Shown piece by piece: positions 27,103 to 38,107 of a stretch of 64,000 bases of DNA (positions within the stretch are counted from its first letter, which is position 1; each line of letters begins with the position of its first letter). The stretch comes from Rhodobacteraceae bacterium UBA6796 (GTDB taxonomy: Bacteria > Pseudomonadota > Alphaproteobacteria > Rhodobacterales > Rhodobacteraceae). The notes beneath the pieces are model-generated. The model was not told where the DNA came from. It made no database searches and saw only the letters and a list, made by a program, of their open reading frames with translations. The translations under genes were made by a program, and so were the position numbers. Where the stretch lies: the NCBI GenBank assembly GCA_002452815.1, contig DKFM01000018.1, positions 124,001-188,000 on the forward strand, given 5' to 3'.

Positions 27103-27695
27103 CTGCCGCGGGCCGCAAACCAGGGATGAATGCGTGCGCGCACCCAGTCCCAGAGCCCGGGCAGACCGTCGCGGATTTTCACGCCGACGCGGCCCTCCAG
27201 CTGATCCCAGGTGACATCGTATTCCAGCCAGGACCCGCCGCCGCCTTCCAGGTTGAGCATCACCGGCTGCACCCGGTCCAGCGACTTGGCAAAGCGCGCG
27301 GTCGGGCTTTGCGCCGCCTCGAATTCGTGCCAGGCAGCTTTAAGATCGTCGGACAGGTCATTGGGAAGAAGGCTGAAAATCCGTTCCGCCGCGGCGGCCT
27401 CGGCGGCCTGGATCTCGGCCGCGCCATGGGCCTGACCGTTGCCGGAATGGATCGGCACATCGCCCACGTCGATTTCCACCAGATCGTGGATCAGCAGCAT
27501 CTTGATCGCGCGCATCGCATCCACGCCCGGCCCCGCCTGATCGGCCAGCACCAGCGCATACAGCGCCAGCGTCCAGCTATGCTCGGCCGAGTTTTCACGC
27601 CGCGAATTATCGGCGATCGGGGTCGCGCGGTAGACCGATTTCAGCTTTTCCGCTTCCAGCAGAAAGGCGAATTGCTGTTCCAGCCGCGCGCTCAC
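27099..27695 (-). CDS. HD-domain phosphohydrolase (YfbR-like)
   Basis: 198 residues from a GTG at 27695. The metal-binding set is visible: RRENSAEHSW near residue 33, LIHDLVEIDVGDVP near residue 67, and a later Asp in FAKSLDRVQPVMLN. This matches HD hydrolases related to the 5'-deoxynucleotidase YfbR. An overlapping TTG at 27701 is an alternative start. It follows the 88-residue protein by two bases and overlaps the next gene. Substrate is inferred, probably a nucleoside monophosphate. Confidence 0.85.
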   Translation of the reverse strand: MSARLEQQFAFLLEAEKLKSVYRATPIADNSRRENSAEHSWTLALYALVLADQAGPGVDAMRAIKMLLIHDLVEIDVGDVPIHSGNGQAHGAAEIQAAEAAAAERIFSLLPNDLSDDLKAAWHEFEAAQSPTARFAKSLDRVQPVMLNLEGGGGSWLEYDVTWDQLEGRVGVKIRDGLPGLWDWVRARIHPWFAARGR

Positions 27696-27697
27696 GC

Positions 27698-27964
27698 TCA
27701 ATGCCCGCCGCTTTCCGCCGGGCGGGGCGCGCTTGGCACCTTGCCGCCCTCGCGCCGGGCGCGCAGCGTGTCGTCCAGAAACTTGCGCCCGCGCTGCGCC
27801 GACATCCGCAACCGGCACGAGGTCAGAAACGCCTCTTGCAGCGACGGCGACGAGGTGCCGATCACCGAACCCACCGCCATATACAGGCGGTCGTCGTCCA
27901 GCTCCTCCATCGCCGCCATCACATCGGCGGCCAGCGCATCGGCCAGCTCGTCGATCAGCGCCAT
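27698..27964 (-). CDS. Small hypothetical protein
   Basis: 88 residues, mostly helical (MALIDELADALAADVMAAMEELDDD) with an acidic first half and a basic tail (RGRKFLDDTLRARREGG). I do not recognise it. Its ATG overlaps the stop of the alpha/beta hydrolase by one base (TGATG) and its own stop is two bases from the next start, so it is certainly co-translated and likely real. Confidence 0.7.
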   Translation of the reverse strand: MALIDELADALAADVMAAMEELDDDRLYMAVGSVIGTSSPSLQEAFLTSCRLRMSAQRGRKFLDDTLRARREGGKVPSAPRPAESGGH

Positions 27965-28623
27965 CAGCGCGAGCCTTCCGTCAGGCGGCGGCGCACATAG
28001 CTTTGCACCGTCTCGATCATCGGCTTCATATGCGCTTCGTCATCCTTGAAGAAGTGATCGGCGCCTTCGACTTCGTGATGGGTGATGGTGATGCCCTTCT
28101 GCTCGCGCAGCTTGCCCACCAGCGCGGCGGTGTCCTTGGGCGGCGCCACACGGTCGGCGGTGCCGTTGATGATCAGGCCCGAGCTGGGGCAGGGCGCGAG
28201 GAAGCTGAAATCATACATGTTCGCCGGCGGCGCGACCGAGATGAAGCCGGTGATCTCGGGGCGGCGCATCAGCAGCTGCATGCCGATCCAGGCGCCAAAG
28301 CTGAAGCCCGCAACCCAGCAATGTTTCGAATTCGGGTTCATCGCCTGCAGATAGTCCAGCGCCGAGGCCGCATCGGACAATTCGCCGATGCCCTGATCGT
28401 ATTCGCCCTGGCTGCGCCCCACGCCGCGGAAGTTGAACCGCAGGACGGTGAAGCCCATCTTGTGGAAGGCGTAATGCAGGTTATAGACGACGCGATTGTT
28501 CATCGTTCCGCCGAATTGCGGATCGGGGTGCAGAACAATCGCGATCGGCGCGTCGGGCGCGGCTTGCGGATGATAGCGGCCCTCGAGGCGACCTTCGGGA
28601 CCGGGGAAAATGACTTCGGGCAT
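27964..28623 (-). CDS. Alpha/beta hydrolase of the dienelactone-hydrolase-like class
   Basis: 219 residues. The nucleophile elbow is GFSFGA with Ser108. LHPDPQFGGTMNN near residue 31 provides the oxyanion region, and GADHFFKDDE near the C-terminus carries the catalytic His. RFNFRGVGRSQGEYD matches the small CocE/DLH-like prokaryotic subgroup, whose members are poorly characterised. It heads the four-gene minus-strand set, with GAGACG before the ATG. Confidence 0.88.
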   Translation of the reverse strand: MPEVIFPGPEGRLEGRYHPQAAPDAPIAIVLHPDPQFGGTMNNRVVYNLHYAFHKMGFTVLRFNFRGVGRSQGEYDQGIGELSDAASALDYLQAMNPNSKHCWVAGFSFGAWIGMQLLMRRPEITGFISVAPPANMYDFSFLAPCPSSGLIINGTADRVAPPKDTAALVGKLREQKGITITHHEVEGADHFFKDDEAHMKPMIETVQSYVRRRLTEGSR

Positions 28624-28675
28624 CGTCTCTCGTCTGGTTTGATCCTGTTCCCATCGGGTGCGACCGCGCGTTTAC

Positions 28676-28704
28676 TTGACGCTTTCGCTCAGACACCCTA
28701 GGAC
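28676..28704 (+). promoter_or_regulatory. Candidate sigma-70 promoter for iscR-suf
   Basis: TTGACG (28676-28681) and TAGGAC (28699-28704) are separated by 17 bases, 135 bases before the iscR start. The -10 is weak, as expected for an activated or repressed operon. I could not identify an Iron-Rhodo box or an IscR site with confidence. Confidence 0.4.
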
Positions 28705-28838
28705 GGGACGACCCCCGGCGGGATGCCGGGAATTCGGGTGAATTTCAGTTAAGCGGCCCGAGGCGCGGCGTCAATGCTTTGCCCGGCATTTGGCCCGCCG
28801 CGCGGGCGTTTTGGGCGCAAACTGCCGGGAGGCGCGCG

Positions 28839-29297
28839 ATGAAACTTTCGACCAAGGGACGATATGCAATGGTGGCGCTGGTCGATCTGGCGACCACGGG
28901 CGCGGGGCAGATGACCTCGCTGGCCGAAATCTCGCGCAGACAGGATATCTCTCTGCCCTATCTCGAACAGCTTTTCGTGCGGCTGCGCCGGTCGGGGCTG
29001 GTGGCTTCGGTGCGGGGGCCGGGCGGCGGCTACCGGCTGGCGAAAGAGCCCAAGGATATCCGCATCAGCGACATCTTCGAAGCGGTCGATGAAACCGTGT
29101 CGGCGCTGCATGTCGGCGCCGGGGCCTCGGGCGGGGTCTGCGGGTCGCGCGCGCAGTCGCTGTCCAACCGCCTGTGGGAAAGCCTCAGCGCACAGGTCTT
29201 CGTGTTTTTGCACCAGACCACGCTGGAGGATGTGGTGAAGAACACCCTCAAACCCTGCCCGGCGGTGCCCTCGCTGTTCATGGTGGTGGACGAATGA
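28839..29297 (+). CDS. iscR: Rrf2-family Fe-S regulator IscR
   Basis: 152 residues. The N-terminus MKLSTKGRYAMVALVDLA and the winged helix to GPGGGYRLAKEP are classical IscR. The cluster-binding region has a single cysteine (Cys101 in GGVCGSR) plus Cys140, whereas E. coli IscR uses Cys92, Cys98, Cys104 and His107. Alignment by the conserved LW places Cys101 at the Cys98 position. A reduced Cys set is known for Rhodobacter-type IscR. It heads the suf operon and presumably senses Fe-S demand to control it. An upstream in-frame start at 28779 lacks support. Confidence 0.93.
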   Translation: MKLSTKGRYAMVALVDLATTGAGQMTSLAEISRRQDISLPYLEQLFVRLRRSGLVASVRGPGGGYRLAKEPKDIRISDIFEAVDETVSALHVGAGASGGVCGSRAQSLSNRLWESLSAQVFVFLHQTTLEDVVKNTLKPCPAVPSLFMVVDE

Positions 29298-29334
29298 CAC
29301 AGCGGCGCGCCTGTGATGCCTGCGGGACGCTCCG

Positions 29335-29398
29335 CGGGGGATATTTGATCCAGAAAGAAAATGCCTCTCGCGCCTTCTTTCTGGCCAAAATATCCCCG
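29335..29398. repeat. Paired copy of the dispersed repeat, long imperfect hairpin
   Basis: GGGGATATTTGATCCAGAAA (29337-29356) pairs with the reverse copy TTTCTGGCCAAAATATCCCC (29378-29397) to form a stem of over 20 pairs with three mismatches, between iscR and the cysteine desulfurase gene. It could cause partial termination or mRNA processing after iscR. Confidence 0.75.
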
Positions 29399-29433
29399 CC
29401 GGAGGCATCCATCCGGGCCACGAGGGCTGACTG

Positions 29434-30498
29434 ATGGCAGGCAGGCTGTATCTGGACTGGAACGCGACCACGCCGCTGCGCCCAGAGGCGCGCGCGGCGA
29501 TGATCGCGGCGATGGATCTGGTGGGCAATCCGTCCTCGGTCCATGCCGAGGGGCGCGCGGCGAAGGCGTTGGTCGAACGCGCGCGGGCGCAGATCGCGCA
29601 GGCCCTGGGGGCCGAGGGGCAGGATGTGATCTTCACCTCGGGCGCGACCGAGGCGGCGGCGCTTGCCTGTGCGGGCCGTGATCTGCATTGCGCCGCGGTC
29701 GAGCATGACGCGGTGCTGGCCTGGTGTCGGCCCGATCTGCCGGTGGCGCGCTCGGGCCGGGTGAGTGTGGCCGATCCGGGCGCATCGGCGCTACAACTGG
29801 CCAATTCGGAAACCGGGGTGGTGCAGGATCTGCCACAGGGGCTGGCGGTCAGCGATCTGACGCAGGCCTTCGGCAAGCTGCCCTTCGCCTTCAACTGGCT
29901 GGGCTGCACCGCCGGGCTGATTTCGGCGCACAAGCTGGGCGGGCCCAAGGGCATCGGTGCGCTGGTGGTGCGGCGCGGCACCGAGGTGGCGGCCCAGCTG
30001 CGCGGCGGCGGGCAGGAAATGGGGCGGCGCGCGGGCACCGAGAACCTGATCGGCATCGCGGGGTTCGGGGCTGCGGCCGAGGCCGCGGCGCGCGATCTGG
30101 CGGCGGGTGTCTGGGAGGAAGTTGCGGAAATTAGAAATATTCTAAAATCAGCACTGGAAGCCGCCGCCGAAGATGTTATTTTCCCGGGGTGGGAGACTGA
30201 CGAAACGGGAGAGGGCGCTGCGCGCCTTCCAAATACTTTGAACGTGCTGACGCCCGGCTGGAAAGGCGAGACGCAGGTGATGCGGCTCGATCTGGCGGGG
30301 TTTGCGGTATCGGCGGGATCGGCCTGTTCCTCGGGCAAGGTCCGTGCCAGCCGTGTGTTGCGTGCGATGGGCTATGATGAGGCTCAGGCGGGCTCGGCGA
30401 TCCGGGTGTCGCTGGGGCCGGGAATTGGAAGAGACGAGGTCTTGCGCTTTGCCGACGCTTACGGCGCGGCACTTCGAAAACACCGCGCAAGGGTCTGA
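29434..30498 (+). CDS. IscS/NifS-family cysteine desulfurase
   Basis: 354 residues. It takes sulfur from cysteine for Fe-S assembly using PLP. Visible are [33 protein letters not shown] (PLP phosphate), PLP-Lys167 in [10 protein letters not shown], and the active loop GSACSSGK with Cys298. It is shorter than IscS (about 400), mostly through a shortened middle, with NWLGCTAG where IscS carries its substrate-His loop region. A second, SufS-type desulfurase is encoded at 36511. It sits between iscR and sufB, as in other Rhodobacteraceae suf operons. Confidence 0.92.
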   Translation: MAGRLYLDWNATTPLRPEARAAMIAAMDLVGNPSSVHAEGRAAKALVERARAQIAQALGAEGQDVIFTSGATEAAALACAGRDLHCAAVEHDAVLAWCRPDLPVARSGRVSVADPGASALQLANSETGVVQDLPQGLAVSDLTQAFGKLPFAFNWLGCTAGLISAHKLGGPKGIGALVVRRGTEVAAQLRGGGQEMGRRAGTENLIGIAGFGAAAEAAARDLAAGVWEEVAEIRNILKSALEAAAEDVIFPGWETDETGEGAARLPNTLNVLTPGWKGETQVMRLDLAGFAVSAGSACSSGKVRASRVLRAMGYDEAQAGSAIRVSLGPGIGRDEVLRFADAYGAALRKHRARV

Positions 30499-30512
30499 CG
30501 CGGAAAGGAAAG

Positions 30513-32033
<1,521 letters not shown>

Positions 32034-32135
32034 TGCAACGGGTCACAGGCCATGGCTCCGGCACGAGTTTGCCCCAATTCGGGCAAACTCTGCTGATTGG
32101 TTCGGTTTCGAAACGAATCCGAGCCGGGGCAGGCC

Positions 32136-32678
32136 ATGACCATTTCCACCGCATCCTTTTCCGAACGACTGAACCGTATCGAGCGCGAGCGGGCGCGCTT
32201 CAAGGGGCAGTTGACGCTGCATGTCGGCGATCAGGAACTGCATGTGCAGGCGCTCGAACAGATCGGGGCGCAGGCCGGTGTGCAGGTGCCTGCGCGCCCG
32301 GCGTTCCTGTCTTTGCGGGTCATGGCGGCGGTTTTGCTGGGGCTGCTGGCGGTGCCGCTGTCGGTGGCAATCCGCGCGCGGGTCTTCGCGTTGCCGGGCG
32401 AAAAGGCGCAGGCGCTGAGCGACCCGCAGATGATTCTGGGGATCGGCGCGGCGCTGCTGGTGTCCGTGGTGCTGGCGCAGATCCTGCGACTGCGCGCCAC
32501 GCCGCTGATCGCGGCGCAGGGCCTGGGCGTTGTGGCGGGCGTGGGCACGTTGCACAATCTGGCCTTTGCCGCGCCCGCGCTGGCGGCTCAGGTGATTTCG
32601 CCCGACTGGGTCGCGGCGCAGCAGGCCTGGACCGAACCCGGCACGCTGATCCTGCACGGGACCGTTTTCGCCTTCTGA
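32136..32678 (+). CDS. Hypothetical membrane protein inside the suf operon
   Basis: 180 residues from 32136. An N-terminal soluble helix (SFSERLNRIERERARFKGQL) is followed by about three membrane segments (LRVMAAVLLGLLAVPLSV, ILGIGAALLVSVVLAQIL, LIAAQGLGVVAGVGTLHNLA). No family recognised. It lies between sufB and sufC on the same strand, which suggests co-expression only. Confidence 0.65.
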   Translation: MTISTASFSERLNRIERERARFKGQLTLHVGDQELHVQALEQIGAQAGVQVPARPAFLSLRVMAAVLLGLLAVPLSVAIRARVFALPGEKAQALSDPQMILGIGAALLVSVVLAQILRLRATPLIAAQGLGVVAGVGTLHNLAFAAPALAAQVISPDWVAAQQAWTEPGTLILHGTVFAF

Positions 32679-32703
32679 ACGGGCCCAACAGCGGGGGGGC
32701 GCG

Positions 32704-33333
32704 ATGACCGCCGCTAACCCGCAAACCCCCGGCAAGATGCCTGTACCGGGGCCGGAGCGCCCGGTTCTGACCCTGCCGCCGGTCGAGGCCGAAGCCGTGC
32801 GCGCGGCCTATGCCGGGGCCGAGGTGATCCTGGAATACGGGTCGGGCGGGTCCACCGTTCTGGCCGCCGAAATGCCGGGCAAGACGGTGTTCTCGGTCGA
32901 AAGCGATGCAGCCTGGCTTGCGGGCATGCAGGACTGGTTCGCGCACAATCCGCCGCGCGCCCAGGTGCATCTGCACCATGCCAATATCGGCCCGACGCGC
33001 GAGTGGGGCTATCCCGGATCGGATGCGAGTTTCCGGCGCTGGCCCTCTTATCCGGTTTCGGTCTGGGATCTGCCCGAGTTTCGTCACCCCGATGTGGTGC
33101 TGATCGACGGGCGCTTCCGCGCGGCCTGTTTCCTGACCACGCTGTTTCGCATCACCCGCCCGGTGCGCGTCCTGTGGGACGACTACACCGGACGCCCCGA
33201 GTATCACGCGATGGAAGCGTTTTCCCCGCGCACGGGCACCGTCGGCCGCATGGCCGTTTTCGACGCCCGCCCGACCCAAATCCCGGCCGAAAAGCTCGGC
33301 CTGATCCTGACAACCTACTTGCGCGCGATGTAA
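32704..33333 (+). CDS. Rossmann-fold protein resembling SAM-dependent methyltransferases
   Basis: 209 residues. ILEYGSGGSTVLAAEMPG near residue 42 looks like a class I methyltransferase motif I, followed by VFSVESDAAW (motif II) and DVVLIDGRFRAACF (motif IV-like). Similar proteins occur in alphaproteobacterial suf neighbourhoods, but a substrate is not known to me. It is only 29 bases upstream of sufC and 25 bases after the membrane gene. Confidence 0.65.
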   Translation: MTAANPQTPGKMPVPGPERPVLTLPPVEAEAVRAAYAGAEVILEYGSGGSTVLAAEMPGKTVFSVESDAAWLAGMQDWFAHNPPRAQVHLHHANIGPTREWGYPGSDASFRRWPSYPVSVWDLPEFRHPDVVLIDGRFRAACFLTTLFRITRPVRVLWDDYTGRPEYHAMEAFSPRTGTVGRMAVFDARPTQIPAEKLGLILTTYLRAM

Positions 33334-33362
33334 TCGGCGCCGCTGACCCGAAGGACAGATCC

Positions 33363-34133
33363 ATGTTGGAAATCAAGAACCTGCACGTCAAACTTGAAGA
33401 AGAAGACAAAGCTATCCTGAAAGGCGTCGATCTGTCGATCGCGCCGGGCACCGTGCATGCGATCATGGGGCCGAACGGCTCTGGCAAGTCGACGCTGAGC
33501 TATGTTCTGGCCGGGCGCGAGGGCTATGAGGTCACCGACGGGTCGGCCACGCTGATGGGCGAGGAACTGCTGGAGATGGAACCCGAGGAACGCGCCGCCG
33601 CCGGCCTGTTCCTTGCCTTCCAATACCCGGTTGAAATCCCGGGCGTGGGCAACATGACCTTCCTGCGCACCGCGGTGAACGCACAGCGCAAGGCGCGCGG
33701 CGAAGACGAGCTGTCGGCGGGCGAATTCCTGAAAGTCGTGCGCGCCAAGGCCGCCTCGCTCAAGATCGACGCCGAGATGCTGAAGCGTCCGGTCAATGTC
33801 GGATTCTCGGGTGGCGAGAAAAAGCGCAATGAAATCCTGCAGATGGCCATGCTGGAACCGAAGATGTGCATCCTGGACGAGACCGACTCGGGGCTTGACG
33901 TGGATGCGATGCGGCTGGTGGCGGATGGTGTGAACGCGCTGCGCGATGCCGGGCGGTCGTTCCTGGTCATCACCCACTACCAGCGCCTGCTGGATCATAT
34001 CAAACCCGATATCGTTCACATCATGGCCGATGGCCGGATCATCAAGACCGGCGGCCCCGAACTGGCGCTGGAAGTCGAACAGAACGGCTATGCCGAAATT
34101 CTGGCGGCGCATGGTATCGAAGGGGTGCTCTGA
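33363..34133 (+). CDS. sufC: Fe-S assembly ATPase SufC
   Basis: 256 residues. It is an ABC-type ATPase with Walker A GPNGSGKST, Q-loop FQYPVEIPGV, signature FSGGEKKRNEI, Walker B MCILDETDSGLD and switch His in VITHYQRLLDHI, all SufC-specific. It drives conformational change of the SufB-SufD scaffold. Its stop overlaps the sufD start by one base (TGATG). Confidence 0.97.
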   Translation: MLEIKNLHVKLEEEDKAILKGVDLSIAPGTVHAIMGPNGSGKSTLSYVLAGREGYEVTDGSATLMGEELLEMEPEERAAAGLFLAFQYPVEIPGVGNMTFLRTAVNAQRKARGEDELSAGEFLKVVRAKAASLKIDAEMLKRPVNVGFSGGEKKRNEILQMAMLEPKMCILDETDSGLDVDAMRLVADGVNALRDAGRSFLVITHYQRLLDHIKPDIVHIMADGRIIKTGGPELALEVEQNGYAEILAAHGIEGVL

Positions 34134-35425
34134 TGAGCGTGGCGGTCAAACAAACCCCGCTGGAGGCGCGTCTGGCGGCGCTCGATCTGCCCAAGGGCGG
34201 GTTTTCGGCGCCCGCGCGGGCGGCGGCGCTGGATCGGCTGGCGGCGATGGGCCTGCCGGGCGTGCGCGATGAATACTGGCGCTACACCAACCCGGCCGAG
34301 CTGAACGCCGCCGGGGCGCCGCGCGCAAAAACCTTTGAAGTCAAGGACGAAGAGCCCATTTTTGATGCGATCGACCGGATCAGGCTGGTCTTCGTCGATG
34401 GCGTTTTCGATGCGGACGCCTCGGATGATCTGGCGGCCGAGGGGCTGGAAATCAGCCGTCTGGCCGATGCGGATGGCACCGATATTCATTGGGCAAGCGC
34501 GCTGTACGGCGCGCTGGAAACCGCCGGTCAGACCCCGGTCGCACGGCCGCTGGCGGCGCTGAATACCGCAGCAGCCACCGATGGCGTGCTGATCCGGGTC
34601 ACGGCAAAGGTCAGCAAACCTGTCCATCTGATTTATGCCCATAAATCAGAGGATTCCGACCCGATCCTCCATCACTGCATCAAATTGGAAGAAAATTCCG
34701 AACTGACGCTGCTGGAAAACGGCCCCGCCGGGGCGCGGTTCAACAAGGTGCTGGAGGTGGACGTGGCCGCAGGCGCGCGCTTCCATCATATCCGCGCGCA
34801 GGGCCGCGATCACGAACGCCGCGCGGTGACGCATATCTTCGCCCGCGTGGGGGCCGAGGCGCTGTTCAAAAGCTTCACCATGACCGCCAACGGCGTGCTG
34901 ACGCGCAATGAATGCGTGATCGACATGGTGGGTGACGATGCGGTGGCGCATGTGGCGGGCGCGGCGCTTGGCGATGGTGCGGTGGCTGAATTCCACCACG
35001 ACGACACGGTCTTCATCACCCACGGTGCCGAGCGTGGCGAAAGCCGTCAGGTGTTCAAGAAGGTGCTCAAGCATGGCGCGACCGGCGTGTTCCAGGGCAA
35101 GATCCTGGTCAAGCCCGGCGCGCAGAAGACCGACGGCTATCAGATCAGCCAGTCGCTGCTGCTGGATGACGACTGTCAGTTTCTGGGCAAGCCGGAACTC
35201 GAAATCTATGCCGACGACGTGAAATGTTCGCATGGCTCGACCACCGGCGCGCTGGACGAGACCGCGCTTTTCTACCTGCGTTCGCGCGGTGTGCCGCACG
35301 ATCAGGCGGTGTCGCTGCTGGTGCTGTCCTTCCTTGCCGACACGATTGCCGAAATCGAGGATGAAACCCTGCGCGACGAAATCTCGGCCCGGCTCGAAGC
35401 CTGGCTTTCGCGGCATCGCGATTGA
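34133..35425 (+). CDS. sufD: Fe-S assembly scaffold protein SufD
   Basis: 430 residues. It shares SufB-type beta-helix features: GAEALFKSFTMTANGVLTRN, then TGVFQGKILVKPGAQKTDGY, PELEIYADDVKCSHGSTTGALDE and a C-terminal helix LVLSFLADTIAEIEDETLRD. It partners SufB and SufC. It is translationally coupled to sufC. Confidence 0.96.
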   Translation: MSVAVKQTPLEARLAALDLPKGGFSAPARAAALDRLAAMGLPGVRDEYWRYTNPAELNAAGAPRAKTFEVKDEEPIFDAIDRIRLVFVDGVFDADASDDLAAEGLEISRLADADGTDIHWASALYGALETAGQTPVARPLAALNTAAATDGVLIRVTAKVSKPVHLIYAHKSEDSDPILHHCIKLEENSELTLLENGPAGARFNKVLEVDVAAGARFHHIRAQGRDHERRAVTHIFARVGAEALFKSFTMTANGVLTRNECVIDMVGDDAVAHVAGAALGDGAVAEFHHDDTVFITHGAERGESRQVFKKVLKHGATGVFQGKILVKPGAQKTDGYQISQSLLLDDDCQFLGKPELEIYADDVKCSHGSTTGALDETALFYLRSRGVPHDQAVSLLVLSFLADTIAEIEDETLRDEISARLEAWLSRHRD

Positions 35426-35426
35426 G

Positions 35427-35918
35427 ATGGGCGCCGTCGACGACATCCTGCGCAGCTATCGCGCGCCGCGTGCGGTGATGCGGGCGCATCTGGCGCGCGG
35501 CCGGTCCGAGCCGCGCGCACTGACGCTGCTGCTGGCGGCGCTGGTGGTGATCTTCATCGCGCAATGGCCGCGGCTGTCGCGGCTCAGCTTCGAACAACCG
35601 GATCTGCCGATGACCGGGCTGATGGTGGGCACCGGGCTTGCATTGCTGGCGATGGTGCCGGTGTTCTATCTGCTGGCAGCGGCCAGCCATCTGGGCGCGC
35701 GGGCGCTTGGCGGCACGGGCAGCGGCTACGGCGCGCGTCTGGCGCTGTTCTGGGCGCTGCTGGCCGTGGCGCCGCTGATGTTGCTGCAGGGGCTGGTCGC
35801 CGGGTTTCTGGGCGCGGGCACGCAGCTGATTGCCGTCAGCGCCCTGGTCTTTGCGGCTTTCGTGCTGATCTGGTTTGCCGGGTTGCGGGTGGCCGAATTC
35901 GAAACGGAGACACCATGA
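35427..35918 (+). CDS. Yip1-like membrane protein
   Basis: 163 residues, starting one base after the sufD stop. Four hydrophobic segments are visible (LTLLLAALVVIFIAQW, LMVGTGLALLAMVPVFYLLA, ARLALFWALLAVAPLMLLQG, LIAVSALVFAAFVLIWFAG). By arrangement it resembles the YIP1/DUF1282 group. Its stop overlaps the next start (ATGA), and the two products look like diverged relatives. Role in Fe-S assembly unknown. Confidence 0.7.
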   Translation: MGAVDDILRSYRAPRAVMRAHLARGRSEPRALTLLLAALVVIFIAQWPRLSRLSFEQPDLPMTGLMVGTGLALLAMVPVFYLLAAASHLGARALGGTGSGYGARLALFWALLAVAPLMLLQGLVAGFLGAGTQLIAVSALVFAAFVLIWFAGLRVAEFETETP

Positions 35919-36499
35919 CCGAAGCCTTCCTGCGCGATCTGGTGATCCGCACGCTGCGCGATCCGCGCGGTGCGGCGGCACAGATCCTGGCGATGGGCCT
36001 GCCGATGCAGGCGCGCTGGCTGGCCCTGGGTGCGGTGATCGCCCTGTCGGCGGTTCTGGGCTCACTGGCCGAGATCATGTTCGCCTTCGTCACCAAGATC
36101 GAACTGGGCGAGGGCAGCCCGGTGCCGATGGCCGTGGCGCAGGGCGCGCTGCTGATCTACGGCGCCTTCGCGATGACGGTTGTCGGGCGCTGGTGCGGCG
36201 GGCAGGGACGGTTTGCCGACGCGCTGCTGCTGCTGGTGTGGATGGAATTCGTGCTGATCCTGGGGCAGGTGGTGCAGGTGCTGATGATGGTGTTCTTCCC
36301 GCTGTCGGCGGTGGTCGCCTCGGCGCTGCTTTTGGGGCTGATGTTCTGGCTGCTGGTGCAATTCACCGCCGCGCTGCACGGGTTCGAACGGCTGTCCACG
36401 GTTTCGGCCGGGGTGATCGTGACATTTTTCGCCTCGGCCTTGCTGGCGGGGGTGATTTTGCTGAGCCTCGGGATCGTTCCGGTCCCGGTGGCGGGCTGA
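35915..36499 (+). CDS. YIP1 family membrane protein
   Basis: 194 residues with about five membrane segments (LALGAVIALSAVLGSLAEIM, VAQGALLIYGAFAMTVVGRW, ALLLLVWMEFVLILGQVVQV and two more). The arrangement fits bacterial YIP1-like proteins. Coupled to the preceding gene by ATGA and 11 bases before sufS, so it is embedded in the suf operon. Biochemical role unknown. Confidence 0.75.
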   Translation: MTEAFLRDLVIRTLRDPRGAAAQILAMGLPMQARWLALGAVIALSAVLGSLAEIMFAFVTKIELGEGSPVPMAVAQGALLIYGAFAMTVVGRWCGGQGRFADALLLLVWMEFVLILGQVVQVLMMVFFPLSAVVASALLLGLMFWLLVQFTAALHGFERLSTVSAGVIVTFFASALLAGVILLSLGIVPVPVAG

Positions 36500-36510
36500 G
36501 GAGAGTTGCG

Positions 36511-37731
36511 ATGTATGACGTCGAAAAGATCCGCGCCGATTTCCCGATCCTGTCGCGGCAGGTGAACGGCAAGCCGCTGGTCTATCTGGACAACGGCGCC
36601 TCGGCGCAGAAACCGCAGGTGGTGATCGACGCGATCACCCGCGGCTATGCCGAGGAATACGCCAATGTCCACCGCGGCCTGCATTACCTGTCCAATCTGG
36701 CGACCGAGAAATACGAGGGCGTGCGCGGCATCGTGCGGCGCTTCCTGAACGCGCCCTCGGAAGACGAGATCGTCTTCACCAGCGGCACCACCGAAGGCAT
36801 CAACCTGATCAGTTATGCCTGGGCCGCGCCGCGCCTTCAGGCGGGCGATGAAATCGTGCTGAGCGTGCTGGAACATCATGCCAATATCGTGCCCTGGCAT
36901 TTCCTGCGCGAACGGCAGGGCGTGGTGCTGAAATGGGTCGAACCCGAAGCCGACGGCAGCCTCGATCCGGCCCGCGTTCTGGCCGCGATCGGCCCGAAGA
37001 CGCGGCTGATCGCGGTGACGCAGATGTCGAACGTTCTGGGCACGCTGGTCGATGTGAAAACCATCTGCGCGGGCGCGCGGGACAAGGGCGTGCCGGTGCT
37101 GGTCGACGGCTCGCAGGCCTGCGTGCACATGCCGGTGGATGTGTCCGATATCGGCTGCGATTTCTATGCGATCACCGGACATAAACTATACGGGCCAAGC
37201 GGTTCCGGGGCGATCTTCATCCACCGCGACCGGATGGCCGAGATGCGCCCCTTCCTGGGCGGCGGCGACATGATCGACACGGTCACCCGCGACACGGTCA
37301 GCTATGCCAAGCCGCCGATGCGCTTCGAGGCGGGCACGCCTGGCATCGTGCAGCAGATCGGCATGGGCGTGGCGCTGGACTATCTGATGGGCATCGGCAT
37401 GGCCAATATCGCCGCGCATGAGCATGCGCTGCGCGATTACGCGCAGTCGCGCTTTGCCGGGCTGAACTGGCTCAACGTGCAGGGCAATGCGCCGGGCAAG
37501 GGGGCGATCTTCTCGCTGACGCTGAACGGGCCCGCGCATCCGCATGACATTTCGACCATCCTTGACAAGCGCGGCGTCGCGGTGCGGGCGGGCAGCCATT
37601 GCGCCATGCCTCTGATGCAGCATCTGGGGGTGTCGGCCACCGCGCGCGCCTCGTTTGGCATGTATAACACCATGGCCGAGGTCGATGCGCTCGTCTCCGC
37701 GCTGGAGCTGTGCCACGATCTGCTGGGCTGA
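36511..37731 (+). CDS. sufS: SufS-type cysteine desulfurase
   Basis: 406 residues. It provides persulfide sulfur to the Suf scaffold. Landmarks are [50 protein letters not shown]-Lys225 in [13 protein letters not shown] and the catalytic Cys364 in [13 protein letters not shown], the same number as in E. coli SufS. The GAGGAG ribosome site precedes the ATG. No sufE or sufU is encoded beside it in this window. Confidence 0.97.
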   Translation: MYDVEKIRADFPILSRQVNGKPLVYLDNGASAQKPQVVIDAITRGYAEEYANVHRGLHYLSNLATEKYEGVRGIVRRFLNAPSEDEIVFTSGTTEGINLISYAWAAPRLQAGDEIVLSVLEHHANIVPWHFLRERQGVVLKWVEPEADGSLDPARVLAAIGPKTRLIAVTQMSNVLGTLVDVKTICAGARDKGVPVLVDGSQACVHMPVDVSDIGCDFYAITGHKLYGPSGSGAIFIHRDRMAEMRPFLGGGDMIDTVTRDTVSYAKPPMRFEAGTPGIVQQIGMGVALDYLMGIGMANIAAHEHALRDYAQSRFAGLNWLNVQGNAPGKGAIFSLTLNGPAHPHDISTILDKRGVAVRAGSHCAMPLMQHLGVSATARASFGMYNTMAEVDALVSALELCHDLLG

Positions 37732-37795
37732 GCCCCGGCGGCGCGAGCGCCCGGAACACTTGAACAAGGGGGCAGGGCGCGGGCGGTGTCCTGCC

Positions 37796-37825
37796 CTTCT
37801 TCTTGGCAAAAATACTCATCTTTCC
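37796..37825 (-). repeat. Dispersed repeat copy after sufS
   Basis: On the minus strand the sequence reads GAGTATTTTTGCCAAGAAGA, nearly identical to the copy at 4471-4500 (about three differences across 24 bases). It lies about 65 bases after the sufS stop. Confidence 0.7.
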
Positions 37826-37888
37826 CGCGGCCTCTCGCGCGAATTGTCCGTTGCAGGGCGCGCGGCCCTCGTCTATACCCCGCCTCAG

Positions 37889-37965
<77 letters not shown>

Positions 37966-38073
37966 TTCTTCTTGAAATTACGGGATATTGTCCTTTGGTC
38001 GCCGGTGCCGCGTCATCGGCATTTGGGCCCGCGTGTTCGACCTTCGTCACGCGCGAAGGGGCCAGGACGCCCG

Positions 38074-38106
38074 CGCCCCGGCCTGCACGGGGCCCGGGCC
38101 GGGGCG
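38074..38106 (-). terminator. Hairpin terminator of the demethylase-like gene
   Basis: CGCCCCGGCC (38074-38083) and GGCCGGGGCG (38097-38106) form a ten-pair GC stem immediately after the TAA stop on the minus strand. No T-run follows, so termination may be inefficient. Confidence 0.5.
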
Positions 38107-38107
38107 G

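Noticed and set aside
20690..28049. Long plus-strand open frames opposite typA and icd
   Set aside because: Antisense artefacts of strongly conserved minus-strand genes.
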